From the NCBI GenBank assembly GCA_964245425.1, contig CAXTMV010000064.1, positions 1 to 22,167 on the forward strand: a DNA stretch of 22,167 bases, given 5' to 3'. This document shows, piece by piece, positions 14,953-22,167 of this stretch; position 1 is the stretch's first letter; each line of letters begins with the position of its first letter. Source of the stretch: JACMLD01 sp964245425 (GTDB lineage Bacteria > Bacteroidota > Bacteroidia > Chitinophagales > Chitinophagaceae). Under the pieces are notes generated by a model. That model did no database searches and was not told the origin of the DNA. It saw nothing but the letters and a program-made list of their open reading frames with translations. The position numbers and the translations under genes were made by a program.

Positions 14953-16479
14953 ATGGCAAAAAACTGCTTTTTGCTTCTTTTGCTTTTAACGGCTTCGGCC
15001 TCTTTTGCACAGGTAAAGTTCGGCCTGATGGGAGGTCCGCAGACAGCCAATATCACTGAAAAAAACGATTTGCCGGGATGGGACTCCGCCACCGGTAAAT
15101 ACTATTCCGGTAAAAGCGGCCTGCACATCGGCATCATGGCTGAAATACCATTTGGCAGCAGCTCTCCTTTTTATTTTGAACCTTCTATGCTGTATTCTGT
15201 AAAAGGCAGAAACTTCAGCAAAATTTTTACGACCACCAGTTCAGATAGTATATATGCTTATAACAGTACCCAAAACCTAACCATCCAATACATAGACATT
15301 CCCCTGAACATTGCTTATAAATTATCCTTATCACATAAGAAAGGCACCAATTTTATCCTTAGCGCTGGTCCGTATATTTCCATGTTTTACAATGGTAAAA
15401 AGGTTACCAACCAGAATGATCAGTTCTCCAGCAACACAGAAAGTTATAATACCGTCGTAAATAAAACAGAAGAACTGGAAGTAGGTAAAAAAGACGATAG
15501 TTACCGCACTTTCGGTTATGGTGTCAATGCAAGGGCCGGGCTGGAACTCGGCAATGTAACCCTTACCGGCTTTTACAGCCAGGGGCTGGATAATCTTTAT
15601 TACGCGCCCTACCAGGGTACTTTCAGGCATAAAGTATTGGGTGCTTCGCTGGGTATCTGGCTGAGCCAGACAAAAGAGCCGGTTATCATTAAAGACAGGG
15701 ATCACGATGGTGTTACCGACGATAAGGATGCCTGTCCGTTGTTGCCCGGCGCTGCCATTACGGATGGTTGCCCCGACAAAGACGGAGACGGCATTGCCGA
15801 TATCAAAGACAAATGCCCCGACACGGCGGGCCTGGCCAAATACAATGGCTGCCCGATACCCGATACCGACGGGGATGGAATAAACGATGAAGCAGATAAA
15901 TGTCCGTTGCTGGCCGGCCTGGCCAGGTACAATGGCTGCCCCATTCCGGATACAGACAAAGACGGTATCAATGACGAGGAAGACAAATGCCCCACTGTTG
16001 CCGGTGTGGTCAAGTACCATGGCTGCCCGATCCCGGATCGCGACCAGGATGGCGTGAACGATGAAGAAGACAAATGCCCCGATGTGGCCGGTACTGCAGA
16101 AAATGGCGGTTGCCCGGTTATTAAGGAAGAAGTAAAAAAACAGGTAAACTATGCTGCTGACAATATTTTCTTTGCCCTTAACAGCGCCGTACTGCTGGCC
16201 AAATCATCTGCAGCGCTAGACACGGTAGCAGCTGTTCTGAAAGCCAATCCTTCCATCCAGCTATCGGTTGATGGCTATACTGATAATACGGGAACTGAAG
16301 CCGCTAACTTAACGATGTCGGCCAAAAGAGCCCAGGCGGTAAAAAATTACCTGGTACAAGCCGGTATCACAGACAGCCGCATAGCCGTACACGGCTATGG
16401 AACAGCCAACCCGGTAGCCGATAACAAAACAGCGGCCGGGCGTACGAAGAACCGCCGGGTAGAACTAAAGCTGAAATAA
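14953..16479 (+). CDS. OmpA-family outer-membrane protein with beta-barrel and TSP3 repeats
   Basis: A 508-residue envelope protein in three parts. A signal peptide (MAKNCFLLLLLLTASASFA) leads into a PorT/OMP-type beta-barrel (about 20-240). Five calcium-binding thrombospondin type 3 repeats follow (248-388), each with a DxDxDGxxD core and CP and GCP cysteines. A peptidoglycan-binding OmpA domain (about 397-508) ends it, with LSVDGYTDNTGTEAANLTMS, SAKRAQAVKNYL and GRTKNRRVELKL. It should link the outer membrane to the cell wall. Such proteins are abundant in Bacteroidota. The 153-base upstream interval shows no clear TAnnTTTG; a short GGGTAT/ATACCC dyad lies at 14867-14884. It is probably monocistronic. 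Confidence 0.93.
   Translation: MAKNCFLLLLLLTASASFAQVKFGLMGGPQTANITEKNDLPGWDSATGKYYSGKSGLHIGIMAEIPFGSSSPFYFEPSMLYSVKGRNFSKIFTTTSSDSIYAYNSTQNLTIQYIDIPLNIAYKLSLSHKKGTNFILSAGPYISMFYNGKKVTNQNDQFSSNTESYNTVVNKTEELEVGKKDDSYRTFGYGVNARAGLELGNVTLTGFYSQGLDNLYYAPYQGTFRHKVLGASLGIWLSQTKEPVIIKDRDHDGVTDDKDACPLLPGAAITDGCPDKDGDGIADIKDKCPDTAGLAKYNGCPIPDTDGDGINDEADKCPLLAGLARYNGCPIPDTDKDGINDEEDKCPTVAGVVKYHGCPIPDRDQDGVNDEEDKCPDVAGTAENGGCPVIKEEVKKQVNYAADNIFFALNSAVLLAKSSAALDTVAAVLKANPSIQLSVDGYTDNTGTEAANLTMSAKRAQAVKNYLVQAGITDSRIAVHGYGTANPVADNKTAAGRTKNRRVELKLK
15694..16113 (+). repeat. Five coding TSP3 repeats, period about 87 bases
   Basis: Tandem units of about 29 codons encode D-x-D-x-D-G-[IV]-x-D...DKCP...GCPIPD. 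Units 2 to 5 are closest; the first lacks the KYNGCPIP linker. Unit boundaries are regular at the protein level, while the DNA has diverged, which argues against very recent expansion. Confidence 0.85.
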
Positions 16480-16626
16480 AGGGATACGCAATTAAAAAAA
16501 TGCTAAATAGACCGGTTTTTGCAACATGCAGGTACCGTTCGTGTTTTTTTAGTAATAAGCTAGTATTTCTTTTATATTTTTAATGGCTGTAAAATTTTAT
16601 TCACCCTGTTTTAATACGATTATTAA

Positions 16627-18335
16627 ATGAAATTAATGTTGAAATGGTGCGTTGCGGGCATTTTTCTGGTAACCTCTATGCAAGGTTTTGCCCAAGGCAC
16701 CAGTTTTAAAAGCGTACCCAAAGGCTGGCACCTGATGGATAAAGACAAAGACGGTTATTATGGCATCAGCCTTGACAAGGCCTATGAATTTGTGCGGTCG
16801 AAGAACCTGAAAAGCAAAACCGTTATTGTAGCCGTAATTGATTCGGGTGTAGATACCCTTCATGAAGACCTGAAGGGAATTCTCTGGACCAACCCGAAAG
16901 AAATTCCGGGTAATGGCATCGACGACGACCACAATGGTTATATTGACGATGTGTATGGCTGGAATTTTATTGGTGGCAAAGACGGAAGAAATGTAAAAGA
17001 TGATTCTTATGAAGGGGCAAGGGTTTATTACAAGTATAAAGAACTGTACAGCAAGAACCCGGTTGATACGGCGGCGATGAGTGGCGATGAAAAAGAGCAG
17101 TATAAAATGTGGCAGAAAGCACGTGCAAATGTAGAAGGCGGCAGCGAGGAAGATGGCGGTGAGCAGGTAGACCTGGTGTTCCTGCAAAAAGCACTGGAAT
17201 CTACGCTGAAGAGCGATAGCATGATGCAGGTGGTACTGGGCAAGAAAGAATATACCGGCACCGAATTGCAGGCCTATATTCCGAAAACGCCGGAAGAATC
17301 AAAAGCAAGAAGTGGCTTTCTTTACTTATATAAAGCTACCAAGAGTGAAATGGAGACCAGTAACAAAGAACTGGCCGACGGCTTTAAAGAATATGTAACC
17401 GGCCAGGAAAGGAAAAAAGAAGCAGCCGGTAAAGCGCCGGAAAATTACCGGGCCAATATTGTAAAAGACAACGAAGACGATATCAATGATAAATATTATG
17501 GCAACAACGATGTAATGGCCAGTACTCCCTTTCATGGTACGTTTGTGTCTGGTATTATCGGGGCCAACCGCACTAATAATATAGGGGTGGATGGTATTGC
17601 AGACAATGTCAGGATAATGATGATCCGCGCAGTACCCGACGGAGACGAACATGACAAGGACATCGCCCTTGCCATCCGTTATGCAACAGACAATGGCGCC
17701 AGCATTGTAAACATGAGTTTTGGCAAGAGCTTTTCTCCCCAGAAGAAATGGGTGGATGATGCCGTAAAATATGCCGAGAGCAAAGGTGTGTTGCTGATAC
17801 AGTCNNNNNNNNNNCCGCCAATGTAGACACTGCCGATAATTTTCCCAATCCCCGGTTAAGGGCTGATAAAACAACGGCTACCAATTATATTACCGTAGGT
17901 GCCAGCGGCGATCCGGCCGACCCGCAGGAGGGCGGACTGGTGGCTTCTTTTTCCAACTATGGTAAAAACAATGTGGATGTATTTGCACCGGGCGTAAAAA
18001 TTTATTCTACCATGCCCGGCGGCAACACATATGGCAATTCGCAGGGCACCAGCTTTTCTTCTCCTATTGTTGTTGGTACGGCGGCTTTTTTACTGGAATA
18101 TTTTCCCACCCTCACCGCACAGCAATTGAAATACTGTATTGAAAAATCAGCTAAGGTTCCCGGGGTTAAAGTAAAAAAACCTGGTACGGAAGAAATGGTA
18201 GACATGACTGAACTGAGCAGAACAGGCGGTTTGCTGAATGCTTATGAAGCGGCTAAAATTGCTGCCAGCCTGAGCGTACCTGTTAAATCAAAAAAATTGC
18301 CAAAATCTACCTTAAAGAAAGATACTAAAGGATAA
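16627..18335 (+). CDS. S8 (subtilisin-like) serine protease, interrupted by an assembly gap
   Basis: An exported subtilase with a signal peptide (residues 1-22, ending GFA). The catalytic triad is visible: Asp72 in AVIDSGVD, His303 in TPFHGTFVSG, and the Ser in SQGTSFSSP (codon 18051-18053). About 230 residues separate Asp and His, much more than the 30-40 of subtilisin; the extra block (about 115-295) is charged and Lys/Glu-rich. The N gap falls after GVLLIQS and before NVDTADNFPNPR, where the family has the oxyanion Asn (typically AAGN), so that residue cannot be checked. The frame changes across the gap (phase 17803 before, 17817 after), which a different true gap length would repair. No C-terminal sorting domain is seen. 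A terminator follows. Confidence 0.9.
17805..17814. other. Assembly gap (10 N) inside the subtilisin-like protease gene
   Basis: Codon phase before and after differs by 14 bases, not a multiple of three, so the true number of missing bases should be 11, 14, 17 and so on if the gene is intact. The lost segment includes the region of the oxyanion-hole asparagine. Confidence 0.97.
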
Positions 18336-18356
18336 TGCCTGTATGGATCAAGTACG

Positions 18357-18390
18357 AACAAGACAGCCCCGTAACAGGGGCTGTTTTGTT
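18357..18390. terminator. Terminator after the protease gene, possibly bidirectional
   Basis: AACAAGACAGCCCC (18357-18370) pairs with GGGGCTGTTTTGTT (18377-18390) at 13 of 14 positions around the loop GTAACA. The right arm gives a T-rich exit for the plus strand; the left arm is A-rich, so it may also end the convergent lipoprotein operon. A second short dyad, GGCTCC/GGAGCC, lies at 18395-18420. Confidence 0.85.
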
Positions 18391-18448
18391 ACCTGGCTCC
18401 CCCTGCTCTGAAGAGGAGCCGAAAAAAGGTTTTTAGTTTTCCCGGCCG

Positions 18449-19207
18449 TTACTTGCAATCATATACTGCATTGGTAGTACCTGTAAAATCATAATAGCTC
18501 CCTAAAAAATAACCTCGCAGTGCTGGTGTCAGCGGCAGACCGGCACTGTTGTAAGCACTGGCGGCAATTGGATTGTTTACACTGTAATCACGGTCGATAA
18601 ACATCCAGACCCTGTTCAGGCGATGCGGGTTCAGCTTGTTGTCGTACTGCTTGCTGGGACCTACCTGGTTGCCATCTGCATCGTAATTATAATTATTGAC
18701 CGTCGGCGGCAGGTTAAAGCCGATGTAAACAATGGAGTCCTGCGAAACACGATCATACTTGTCGTAACGGAGGTAGCGATAAGCGGCCTGTAACGGCAGC
18801 GGTCCGTTTACTGGACCAAAATTGTATTCTGAGTCTACCACAATTTTATCGGCCTGCCAGGTATACCGGTGCAGGAATTCATAGTACCCATTCCCATATG
18901 GGCCGGCATATTCGATCAAGCGGTGTTTACCATCGTATGTAAAAGTAAGGGCAGGCGCACCGGTACTGCCAAGGCCCGGGCCTGCCGGTCCGTAAACGCT
19001 CACAGGATCGTTATTACCGTTGTATGCAAACAAACGGGTAAAAGAAGCATACTGCCCTACGGTGGAGATTTGTTTTATCCGGCAGCCGGTATAAACATTG
19101 TCTGCATCGCGGGGATCAAAATCACGGGGCGGCTTCACGCAGGAAGGCAGTAGAAAAATGGTGGCGATGCCTATGCATCCACACAAAAGGAAGAATGTTT
19201 GTCTCAT
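18449..19207 (-). CDS. Lipoprotein with YD-type repeats (second of a tandem pair)
   Basis: A 252-residue lipoprotein of unknown function. The signal peptide ends in LLPSC, with lipidated Cys23, followed by VKPPRDFDPRDADNVY. The body is rich in Tyr, Asn and Asp with motifs like YDGKHRLIEYAG, YDKYDRVSQDS and YDADGNQVG, reminiscent of RHS/YD repeats, and a conserved end block KLNPHRLNRVWMFIDRDYS. Two cysteines beyond the lipid anchor, in TGCRIK and the penultimate residue (YDCK), are shared with the paralogue and might form a disulfide. The start at 19207 is chosen because it opens the signal peptide; the longer frame to 19300 overlaps the upstream gene. It lies 40 bases after the paralogue's stop codon and is probably co-transcribed. 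Confidence 0.8.
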   Translation of the reverse strand: MRQTFFLLCGCIGIATIFLLPSCVKPPRDFDPRDADNVYTGCRIKQISTVGQYASFTRLFAYNGNNDPVSVYGPAGPGLGSTGAPALTFTYDGKHRLIEYAGPYGNGYYEFLHRYTWQADKIVVDSEYNFGPVNGPLPLQAAYRYLRYDKYDRVSQDSIVYIGFNLPPTVNNYNYDADGNQVGPSKQYDNKLNPHRLNRVWMFIDRDYSVNNPIAASAYNSAGLPLTPALRGYFLGSYYDFTGTTNAVYDCK

Positions 19208-19247
19208 TGTTAAAAGTTTAGGCGTAAATGAATAAAGGGGTATCTGG

Positions 19248-20018
19248 TTATTGGCAGTCGTAAATGACCTGCGTAGTATCGTAATAATAGAAATAGGCAA
19301 AAATCATGTCCAGTTCAAGCTTCTGGTTGGGTGCAAAGGTCAGGGGCAGCCCACTACTGTTATAGGTATTGGCGGTGATAAGGTTGTTTACACTGTAATC
19401 ACGGTCGATGAACATCCAAACCTTGTTGGTACGATGCGGGTTCAATTTGCTGTCGTAGCCATATGTCGCACGGTCGGCCAGGTTGCCATTGGCATCGTAC
19501 TGGTAACTGATAACATTCGTAAAGATGCTGGGATACACAAATTGTTCCGAATCTTTTACGATGCGGTTCAGGTTATCGTACCACAGGTATTTGTACCGTT
19601 TGCTCTGGTAGTCGGTCAGGTTGCCGTAATGCCCGAAAACATATTGGGTATCTGTAACAATACGATCGTGGCTGTATCCGTAACGGTGAACAAATTCGTA
19701 CAACCCGTTCGAGTAGATGCCGCTGTATTCGATCAGCCGGTTCTTATTATCGTACTTAAAAACAAGATCGGGACTGCCGGTGCCAGGGCCACCGGTAGCA
19801 ACGCCAACCGGATCGTTGTGGCTGTTATAAGTAAACTGGCGGTTAGACCCAGGGGTAAAATGAGTGGTTGGGTTAATGATTTGCCTGATACGGCAACCGC
19901 TGTAAACATTGTTGCCATCGCGGGGATCAAAATTGGGCGGTGTTTTAACGCAGGAAGATAAGAGAAGAATGGGTATGCCCAATATACAGGCATACAATAG
20001 CATGGTTTGCTTTGTCAT
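19248..20018 (-). CDS. Lipoprotein with YD-type repeats (first of a tandem pair)
   Basis: A 256-residue paralogue of the next gene. The signal peptide ends in LLLSSC (Cys23), followed by VKTPPNFDPRDGNNVYSGCRI. YD-like units include YDNKNRLIEYSG, YDNLNRIVKDSE and YDANGNLADRAT, and the end block is KLNPHRTNKVWMFIDRDYS, then YNSSGLPLT and the C-terminus YDCQ. Length, lipid anchor, both extra cysteines and repeat order match the partner, so the pair arose by tandem duplication and then diverged widely in the middle. I do not know a function; an outer-membrane-attached, surface or periplasmic binding role is plausible. A TAAATTTG box on the minus strand (20155-20148) is a possible but distant promoter. 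Confidence 0.8.
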   Translation of the reverse strand: MTKQTMLLYACILGIPILLLSSCVKTPPNFDPRDGNNVYSGCRIRQIINPTTHFTPGSNRQFTYNSHNDPVGVATGGPGTGSPDLVFKYDNKNRLIEYSGIYSNGLYEFVHRYGYSHDRIVTDTQYVFGHYGNLTDYQSKRYKYLWYDNLNRIVKDSEQFVYPSIFTNVISYQYDANGNLADRATYGYDSKLNPHRTNKVWMFIDRDYSVNNLITANTYNSSGLPLTFAPNQKLELDMIFAYFYYYDTTQVIYDCQ

Positions 20019-20179
20019 AAAAAAGGTTGGGGGTTAACAATATTTTTTTATGCTACTTAGGAAGAACCTGCTGAATGGAAAAAGGATTAATTATTGATTG
20101 GGAGGACTATCAGTGCTGATAAAGTTCATACGATTGCTTCATTCTACCAAATTTATTCATCGCTGTTTTTGATTCTTCT

Positions 20180-20187
20180 TAGATTTG
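20180..20187 (+). promoter_or_regulatory. -7 promoter element in front of the DinB-family gene
   Basis: TAGATTTG matches TAnnTTTG perfectly and ends ten bases before the ATG at 20198, so the leader would be only a few bases. No TTG at the usual upstream distance. AAAAAAAGG immediately before the ATG could be read as a weak ribosome-binding site. Confidence 0.4.
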
Positions 20188-20197
20188 TAAAAAAAGG

Positions 20198-20707
20198 ATG
20201 TGTACTAAAAATGATATCATTGCTTCAGGTCCCTTTCTGAACTATATCAATAAGGCCGCTGATAAAGATGTTGCAACATCTATACGGCAGAATACAAAAG
20301 CGTTTAAAAAATTACTGGCCGGCATTCCCCCCAAAAAAAGAAAACACGCGTATGCACCCGGCAAATGGACCATTAAGCAATCGCTGCAACATATTATAGA
20401 TGCGGAGCGGGTTTTTGCTTACCGCGCACTAAGAACGGCAAGACTGGATGCCACCCCGATGCCCGGTTTTGATGAAAACAACTGGGCGGCGGCCGTAAAC
20501 AGGAACAACCGGAAGTGGACTGACCTGGAAAAGGAATTTGCCGCCGTTCGCGTCTGTACAGAAATGTTTTTTGAAAGCCTGGCCAAAGATGAGTTGCTGT
20601 TTGTGGGTATGGCCAGCAACCTGCCCATTAATGCACTGGCCCTGGGTTATGTGATTGCCGGGCATGCGCAGCACCATATAGAAATCATTAAAGAACGATA
20701 CCTGTAG
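20198..20707 (+). CDS. DinB-superfamily (four-helix bundle, metal-binding) protein
   Basis: A 169-residue cytoplasmic protein of the DinB/YfiT superfamily. The fold's metal triad is visible: His65 in SLQHIIDAER, and His156 and His160 in AGHAQHHIEIIKERY. PGKWTIKQSLQH before the first His is the usual family motif. Members include bacillithiol- or mycothiol-dependent transferases and stress-induced proteins, but most are uncharacterised, and nothing nearby narrows the reaction. It starts at an ATG just after a -7 promoter box. Its stop codon is followed at once by a GTTGATTG word repeat. It is probably transcribed alone. Confidence 0.87.
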   Translation: MCTKNDIIASGPFLNYINKAADKDVATSIRQNTKAFKKLLAGIPPKKRKHAYAPGKWTIKQSLQHIIDAERVFAYRALRTARLDATPMPGFDENNWAAAVNRNNRKWTDLEKEFAAVRVCTEMFFESLAKDELLFVGMASNLPINALALGYVIAGHAQHHIEIIKERYL

Positions 20708-20710
20708 TGG

Positions 20711-20742
20711 GTTGATTGGTTGACGGGGTAATCCGTTGACTG
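20711..20742 (+). repeat. GTTGAYTG word repeat after the DinB-family gene
   Basis: GTTGATTG, GTTGACGG and GTTGACTG occur at 20711-20718, 20719-20726 and 20735-20742, separated by GGTAATCC. The same words recur after the next plus-strand gene (21506-21571). No stable hairpin is evident. The rest of the interval to 20891 is AT-rich with no other recognised element. Confidence 0.5.
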
Positions 20743-20891
20743 GTTATGCACACAATTATTAATTCCTAATTCTTACTTATAATTGCTCTGGCACTGAAAT
20801 TGTTTATAAGCGTTCGACTTCAATAAAATATTTATACGCTTACTGCGTTTTTATTTGTAAATATCCAATAACTGTAAACACCTATTGTTGT

Positions 20892-20975
20892 ATGAAAAAT
20901 CCTACCAAATTATTTTTCTTCTTTATTGCCCTCAGCTATACCCTTTTTTACATGATTGCCGCCATTGTGGGATAA
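20892..20975 (+). CDS. Possible 27-residue single-span membrane microprotein
   Basis: ATG 20892 to TAA 20973-20975 encodes MKNPTK followed by a 21-residue hydrophobic stretch with LFFFFIALSYTLFYMIAAI. A positive N-terminus plus one membrane span is the standard form of small bacterial membrane proteins. TTTATTTG (20850-20857), 7 of 8 against TAnnTTTG, lies 34 bases upstream of the ATG. It ends 37 bases before the acetyltransferase start. There is no recognised homologue, and an open frame this short can occur by chance; conservation would decide. Confidence 0.35.
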   Translation: MKNPTKLFFFFIALSYTLFYMIAAIVG

Positions 20976-21000
20976 CCCATTTTTATACCAGCCGGGGCCG

Positions 21001-21008
21001 TATTTTTG
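21001..21008 (+). promoter_or_regulatory. -7 promoter element in front of the GNAT gene
   Basis: TATTTTTG is a perfect match to TAnnTTTG and ends four bases before the ATG at 21013, implying a leaderless or nearly leaderless transcript. No convincing upstream TTG at 17-23 bp spacing. Confidence 0.4.
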
Positions 21009-21012
21009 CCGC

Positions 21013-21510
21013 ATGGCAGCAACCGCAAAAATCATTGTGCGTTCCATTCAACCATCGGATAACGCAGCACTGGCCGGCATTATCCGGCATTCGCTGGCCG
21101 AGTTTGGCGCGGATAAACCAGGCACTGTCTACTACGACCCTACTACCGATGCATTGCACGAATTATTTCAAACCCCTGGCAGTTTTTACCTGGTGGCAGA
21201 AAACGATCAGCAGGTATTGGGTGGCGCCGGCATCTTTCCGACCATCGGTTTGCCCAGCGGTGTTTGTGAACTGGTAAAAATGTACCTGCACAAAGACGCC
21301 CGCGGAAAAGGCCTGGGACGCCAGTTAATTGAACGATGCCTGCAACAGGCAAAGACATTGGGCTATACCGGCGTTTACCTTGAAACAATGCCGGAACTGG
21401 GCAAGGCCGTGGAGATATATGAAAAATTTGGCTTCCGCTACCTGGATGGCCCCATGGGCAGCAGCGGGCATTTTGGCTGCCATGTATGGATGCTGCTGGC
21501 GATTAGTTGA
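21013..21510 (+). CDS. GNAT-family N-acetyltransferase
   Basis: A 165-residue GCN5-related acetyltransferase. The fold runs from strand 1 (IIVRSIQPSD) through strand 4 (CELVKMYLHKDARGKGLG), whose RGKGLGRQLIE loop (97-107) holds the acetyl-CoA pyrophosphate, to YTGVYLETMPELGKAVEIYEKFGFRYL, the usual motif B. PMGSSGHFGCHVWM near the end resembles small-molecule acetyltransferases of Bacteroidota. The acceptor is unknown. The ATG at 21013 is chosen because the fold begins there; the frame is open to 20956, but that extension lies over the promoter box and has no family similarity. The stop codon lies within the GTTGACTG word repeat. Confidence 0.88.
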   Translation: MAATAKIIVRSIQPSDNAALAGIIRHSLAEFGADKPGTVYYDPTTDALHELFQTPGSFYLVAENDQQVLGGAGIFPTIGLPSGVCELVKMYLHKDARGKGLGRQLIERCLQQAKTLGYTGVYLETMPELGKAVEIYEKFGFRYLDGPMGSSGHFGCHVWMLLAIS

Positions 21511-21571
21511 CTGGTTGATCAGTTGATGACTTGATCAGCAGGGAAACAGGAATCAGGGATTAGTTGATTAG
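21506..21571 (+). repeat. GTTGAYTG word repeat overlapping the GNAT stop codon
   Basis: GTTGACTG, GTTGATCA, GTTGATGA and CTTGATCA follow one another at 21506-21537, with AGTTGATTAG further on at about 21562. The first unit supplies the TGA stop (21508-21510). Same word family as 20711-20742. Confidence 0.5.
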
Positions 21572-21617
21572 GACTTGACCGCTGATGAAACTTTTTTTTA
21601 CGATGGTGCGGCAATCG

Positions 21618-21643
21618 ACACCAGGCATACCAACACCAGGCAT
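21618..21643. repeat. Short direct repeat ACACCAGGCAT (two copies)
   Basis: ACACCAGGCAT occurs at 21618-21628 and 21633-21643, a period of 15 bases, just beyond the 3' end of the minus-strand membrane-protein gene. Function unknown. Confidence 0.5.
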
Positions 21644-21651
21644 CACATTTA

Positions 21652-22167
21652 TTAATTTCCACTGCGCACTCTTTCCACTTCGCTGCCCAGCAAATGCACC
21701 TGGAAACCGAAACGAAACAGGAAACCGCTTTCTGTAGGCGACCCCTGCACTTTGTTGTCTGTGTAGCCGGCTATTCCTTCCAACGCCACATTGCTGTTGA
21801 TAAAAAACGCGCCCCCCATTCCCAGGAAATAATTGCGCGTGGTATTTGAGTTTTTAGTGTCCTGGAATTTTACCACCTGGTTTCCGATATTGAACTCTGC
21901 ATGAAAAAAAGGCTTGAATTCAGGGCTTTTCAGGCCGATATAATAGCGTACAAAAGGCCCTACCAGTTCTGAATTGGTTTTTTGTCCGGCAATGCTGACA
22001 AAATTCAGGGCTACGTCTGCACCCGCCGCAAAATGCCTGGCGAAAAAATACCCGGCCGATGGCTGCAGGGTAAACTGGCTATTGTTCGTAGGCGTGTTAA
22101 TCACCAGGTTGCAACCCACCAGCCAGTCGCCTTTTTCTGTTTGCGCCTGTGCAGCCGTCACCAGCAA
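21652..22167 (-). CDS. Outer-membrane beta-barrel protein (5' end beyond the window)
   Basis: The visible 171 residues open with LLVTAAQAQTEKGDW, clearly the end of a signal peptide (AQA cleavage) with the true start outside the window. The rest alternates short amphipathic strands, LVGCNLVINT, SAGYFFARHFAAGADVALNF, LVGPFVRYYIGL, FKPFFHAEFNIG, NYFLGMGGAFFINSNVALEG and ESGFLFRFGFQVHLL, as expected for a small eight-strand outer-membrane barrel of the OMP_b-brl type found in Bacteroidota. It does not end in the classical terminal Phe strand but has a short charged tail (GSEVERVRSGN). Function unknown; it could be structural or an adhesin. Confidence 0.8.
   Translation of the reverse strand: MLVTAAQAQTEKGDWLVGCNLVINTPTNNSQFTLQPSAGYFFARHFAAGADVALNFVSIAGQKTNSELVGPFVRYYIGLKSPEFKPFFHAEFNIGNQVVKFQDTKNSNTTRNYFLGMGGAFFINSNVALEGIAGYTDNKVQGSPTESGFLFRFGFQVHLLGSEVERVRSGN

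Noticed and set aside
19208..19300. N-terminal extension of the second lipoprotein
   Set aside because: It would overlap the upstream paralogue and place the lipoprotein signal peptide internally.
18449..20018. RHS/contact-dependent toxin system
   Set aside because: The YD-like units are few, the proteins are about 250 residues and lipid-anchored, and there is no RHS core, toxin tip or immunity gene.

Overview
The window looks like a chromosomal segment of a Bacteroidota bacterium, most likely of the Chitinophagaceae or a close relative. The reasons are protein families typical of that phylum (short alpha-glucan phosphorylase-like enzyme, short Crp/Fnr regulators, OmpA proteins with thrombospondin type 3 repeats, S8 proteases with a large insert, YD-type lipoproteins), promoter matches to the Bacteroidota -7 consensus TAnnTTTG, mostly no Shine-Dalgarno sites, and word-like intergenic repeats. 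This is inferred from sequence character only. There are two 10-N assembly gaps (839-848 and 17805-17814), each inside a gene; the true gap lengths cannot be 10 if the genes are intact. I see no tRNA, rRNA, CRISPR array, transposase or phage gene.

Layout. 120-1737: a GT35 alpha-glucan phosphorylase-like enzyme with a strong terminator. 1795-2293: no intact gene, but a clear remnant of a DUF4139 (mucoidy inhibitor A-like) gene. 2294-3504 (-): two tandem Crp/Fnr-type regulators. 3505-3850: a GC-rich intergenic stretch ending in a terminator-like hairpin, followed by the icd promoter. 3851-5083: NADP-dependent isocitrate dehydrogenase, whose stop codon lies inside a perfect 35-bp inverted repeat. 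5169-6260 (-): an SPFH membrane protein plus a small ribbon-helix-helix DNA-binding protein, with a good promoter overlaid by TGATAT half-sites. 6378-7253: a secreted esterase-family alpha/beta hydrolase.

7301-13052 (-): the metabolic core. In transcription order it encodes an MFS/GPH-type sugar transporter, a PfkB fructokinase, a GH13 amylosucrase-type enzyme and galactokinase. The first three make a coherent sucrose pathway: uptake, then splitting or transglucosylation of sucrose to alpha-glucan (or glucose) plus fructose, then fructose phosphorylation. The phosphorylase-like gene at the left edge may act on the same alpha-glucan pool, but the residue expected to bind pyridoxal phosphate is Thr, not Lys, so its chemistry is open.

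13270-22167: an ALDH7-type aldehyde dehydrogenase, an OmpA-family outer-membrane protein with five TSP3 repeats, an S8 subtilisin-like protease (gap at its oxyanion region), a tandem pair of paralogous YD-type lipoproteins, a DinB-superfamily protein, a possible 27-residue membrane microprotein, a GNAT acetyltransferase, and a beta-barrel outer-membrane protein cut by the window edge.

I found no unmistakable new system. The best leads are the Lys-to-Thr change in the phosphorylase-like enzyme, the apparent self-regulating SPFH/ribbon-helix-helix pair, the paired lipoproteins, and the word-built hairpins between genes.
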